Assembly: GCF_004208415.1 (NCBI RefSeq)
Contig: NZ_CP035758.1
Coordinates: 9,424,001-9,488,000, forward strand
Source: Ktedonosporobacter rubrisoli
Lineage (GTDB): Bacteria > Chloroflexota > Ktedonobacteria > Ktedonobacterales > Ktedonobacteraceae
Reading direction: 5' to 3'
Length of the DNA stretch: 64,000 nt
Notes under the pieces: generated by a model
Seen by the model: the letters and a program-made list of their open reading frames with translations, nothing else
What the model was told of the DNA's origin: nothing
Databases searched by the model: none
Shown here: one piece after another, positions 63,074-64,000 of the stretch
Numbering within the stretch: the first letter of the stretch is position 1
Layout: each line of letters starts with the position of its first letter
Made by a program: the position numbers and the translations under genes

Positions 63074-63670
63074 GGATAACAACGGTAGCCTCCCGTCCTG
63101 TCGATATACGCTTTGACATCTCACTGAGAAACAATCGACCTCCACACTGCTCTACATTAGCGTATACGCAGCGGAGAGGTCGCGTGATCATCTGTTCAGG
63201 TACGAATGCTTATCTTAAGCCGGCGCTTGCCTGTTTAGATGTCTCGTGTATGCTTTCGCTCTCCTCTCCTCGTTCCCTAAAACAGAGGATGAAAAGCCTC
63301 TGTACTTCGCTGAAAATCGTCCAACCTTATGCTTAGTCGGCTTGCCGATCTCCTCTATTAATTGAGGAATGGATAGACCGATTTTGTTGTCCTGAGTTAT
63401 CAAGAAATCGAGTATCTGACTGGCAAGTATATCCCAACTTACCTCTGAATAAGCGAGACACAATTTTTACATTGGATCGTGTCTTTTCGAAAAACGCTTG
63501 TTAGGAAGAGTATATCACCTTGGGATATGAGAAACAAGGCATATCTGATTTATCTTTGAGGTCGTGTCTAAAGTATGACGCGATTTGCACTATCTAAGTG
63601 AGCCTGGCACCTTTAGCTTTGGGAATAGTACTTTAATATATATGGTTGAGTTGCCCGCTAGTAGCAACAA

Positions 63671-63706
63671 CCTCTTTACTGCTCTCTTTATAGAGCAGCA
63701 AAGAGG
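63671..63706 (-). terminator. terminator-like hairpin after the last gene
   Basis: CCTCTTT-A-CTGCTCT pairs with AGAGCAG-C-AAAGAGG (one mismatch) around CTTTAT. It lies 33 bases after the stop of the gene at the right edge; the downstream T-run is short. Confidence 0.65.
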
Positions 63707-63738
63707 CTTAAATTATCTGTGCCGATGAGCAGTGTCAG

Positions 63739-64000
63739 CTATTCGGATGCCTCAGACTCTTCCTTAGAAGAGCGTTGCCTGGCGGCGGCACGGAAGGCCT
63801 CGGCCATAGCTGTCATTTCGCCATCATCTGGTAGCCCGCTGAGAAGCGAGTTCTCGGGGTGGCGCTCTGGCTTGTCGCGGCGCTCGTTCTTATTCTCACG
63901 CTTAGCAGTGTGCTCCTGCTGAGGGTGAGCGGCTTCCAGCGATGGAGCAGTCTCGGCCAGTGATGGTATTGCTGGCTCGTGAGTAGGAGCGCTCGTGCTT
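63739..64000 (-). CDS. C-terminal tail of an unidentified charged protein, partial
   Basis: The minus strand is open from the right edge to TAG at 63739-63741, about 86 codons. The tail is disordered-looking, rich in Glu, Ala, Lys, Arg and His: HPQQEHTAKRENKNERRDK, then PERHPENSLLSGLPDDGEMT, then AMAEAFRAAARQRSSKEESE. Such tails occur on RNA helicases, ribonucleases and translation factors, but nothing here decides. The sequence upstream of the window is needed to name it. A terminator-like hairpin follows. Confidence 0.6.
   Translation of the reverse strand, partial: STSAPTHEPAIPSLAETAPSLEAAHPQQEHTAKRENKNERRDKPERHPENSLLSGLPDDGEMTAMAEAFRAAARQRSSKEESEASE

Larger units (their letters stand above)
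62970..63738. other. clpC upstream region
   Basis: Apart from the clpC promoter and a terminator for the last gene, I see nothing firm. A minus-strand frame at 63215-63463 has no ribosome-binding site or recognisable domain. No ctsR, mcsA or mcsB gene precedes clpC, unlike in Bacillus. Confidence 0.45.

Noticed and set aside
63215..63463. 82-codon frame upstream of clpC
   Set aside because: No start signal or domain; ctsR was considered but the sequence does not fit.

Overview
This is a 64 kb bacterial chromosomal window of roughly half G+C by eye, dense with genes on both strands. The gene set suggests a sporulating, filamentous Chloroflexota bacterium of the Ktedonobacteria type. It combines a tRNA-sensing T-box, a clpC-radA-PIN/TRAM-ispD-ispF block otherwise familiar from Gram-positive bacteria, many one- and two-component regulators, a eukaryote-like protein kinase, a dapL-type aminotransferase and a GxGYxYP protein. 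The assignment is inference from gene content; no rRNA or tRNA gene is present to anchor it.

Layout. 1-5 kb: 3'-truncated (by the window edge) ECF sigma factor gene, a hicAB toxin-antitoxin pair with a decayed second hicB, DNA polymerase III delta', a crotonase and a methyltransferase-like protein. 5-7 kb: an alanine-type T-box leader in front of an AlaRS-like protein that lacks the editing domain. 7-11.7 kb: a regulator with two MerR DNA-binding domains, divergent from a three-gene ABC-2 exporter, then a TetR gene with a frameshift, a PPOX protein and a sugar-epimerase-like remnant. 11.8-20.2 kb, all on the minus strand: argD, ftsH, comF, lysS, then birA-greA preceded by an unexplained structured transcript that encodes a 24-residue peptide. 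21-28.7 kb: sugar nucleotidyltransferase/phosphomannomutase-like fusion, a membrane-anchored protein, a sugar epimerase, a small HTH protein and a metallophosphoesterase. 29-36 kb: polA, dapL-like aminotransferase, glycogen debranching enzyme. 36-47.4 kb: OmpR-type two-component system, a kinase-zinc ribbon-PP2C fusion, membrane proteins, acyl-CoA ligase, GxGYxYP protein and an FAD oxidoreductase.

47.6-55.9 kb is the accessory part. A full ABC exporter gene is followed by a 5.6 kb segment bounded by two 296-bp direct repeats of the exporter's 3' end. Inside it are a decayed Tn3-family transposase piece, an orphan solute-binding lipoprotein, a methyltransferase, a strikingly AT-rich GNAT gene and an intact IS66-family element with 8-bp target duplications. 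The second repeat copy is an internally deleted ABC gene next to an NADPH:FMN-reductase-type gene.

56-63 kb is a conserved housekeeping block on the minus strand: clpC (reading frame broken by one base), radA, a PIN/TRAM membrane protein, ispD and ispF. The window ends in the tail of an unidentified charged protein.

The most notable items are the T-box/AlaRS-like pair, the peptide-coding structured RNA upstream of birA, the repeat-bounded island with its chimeric junction, the clpC frameshift, the double-MerR regulator and a perfect clamp-binding motif in the Pol I linker.
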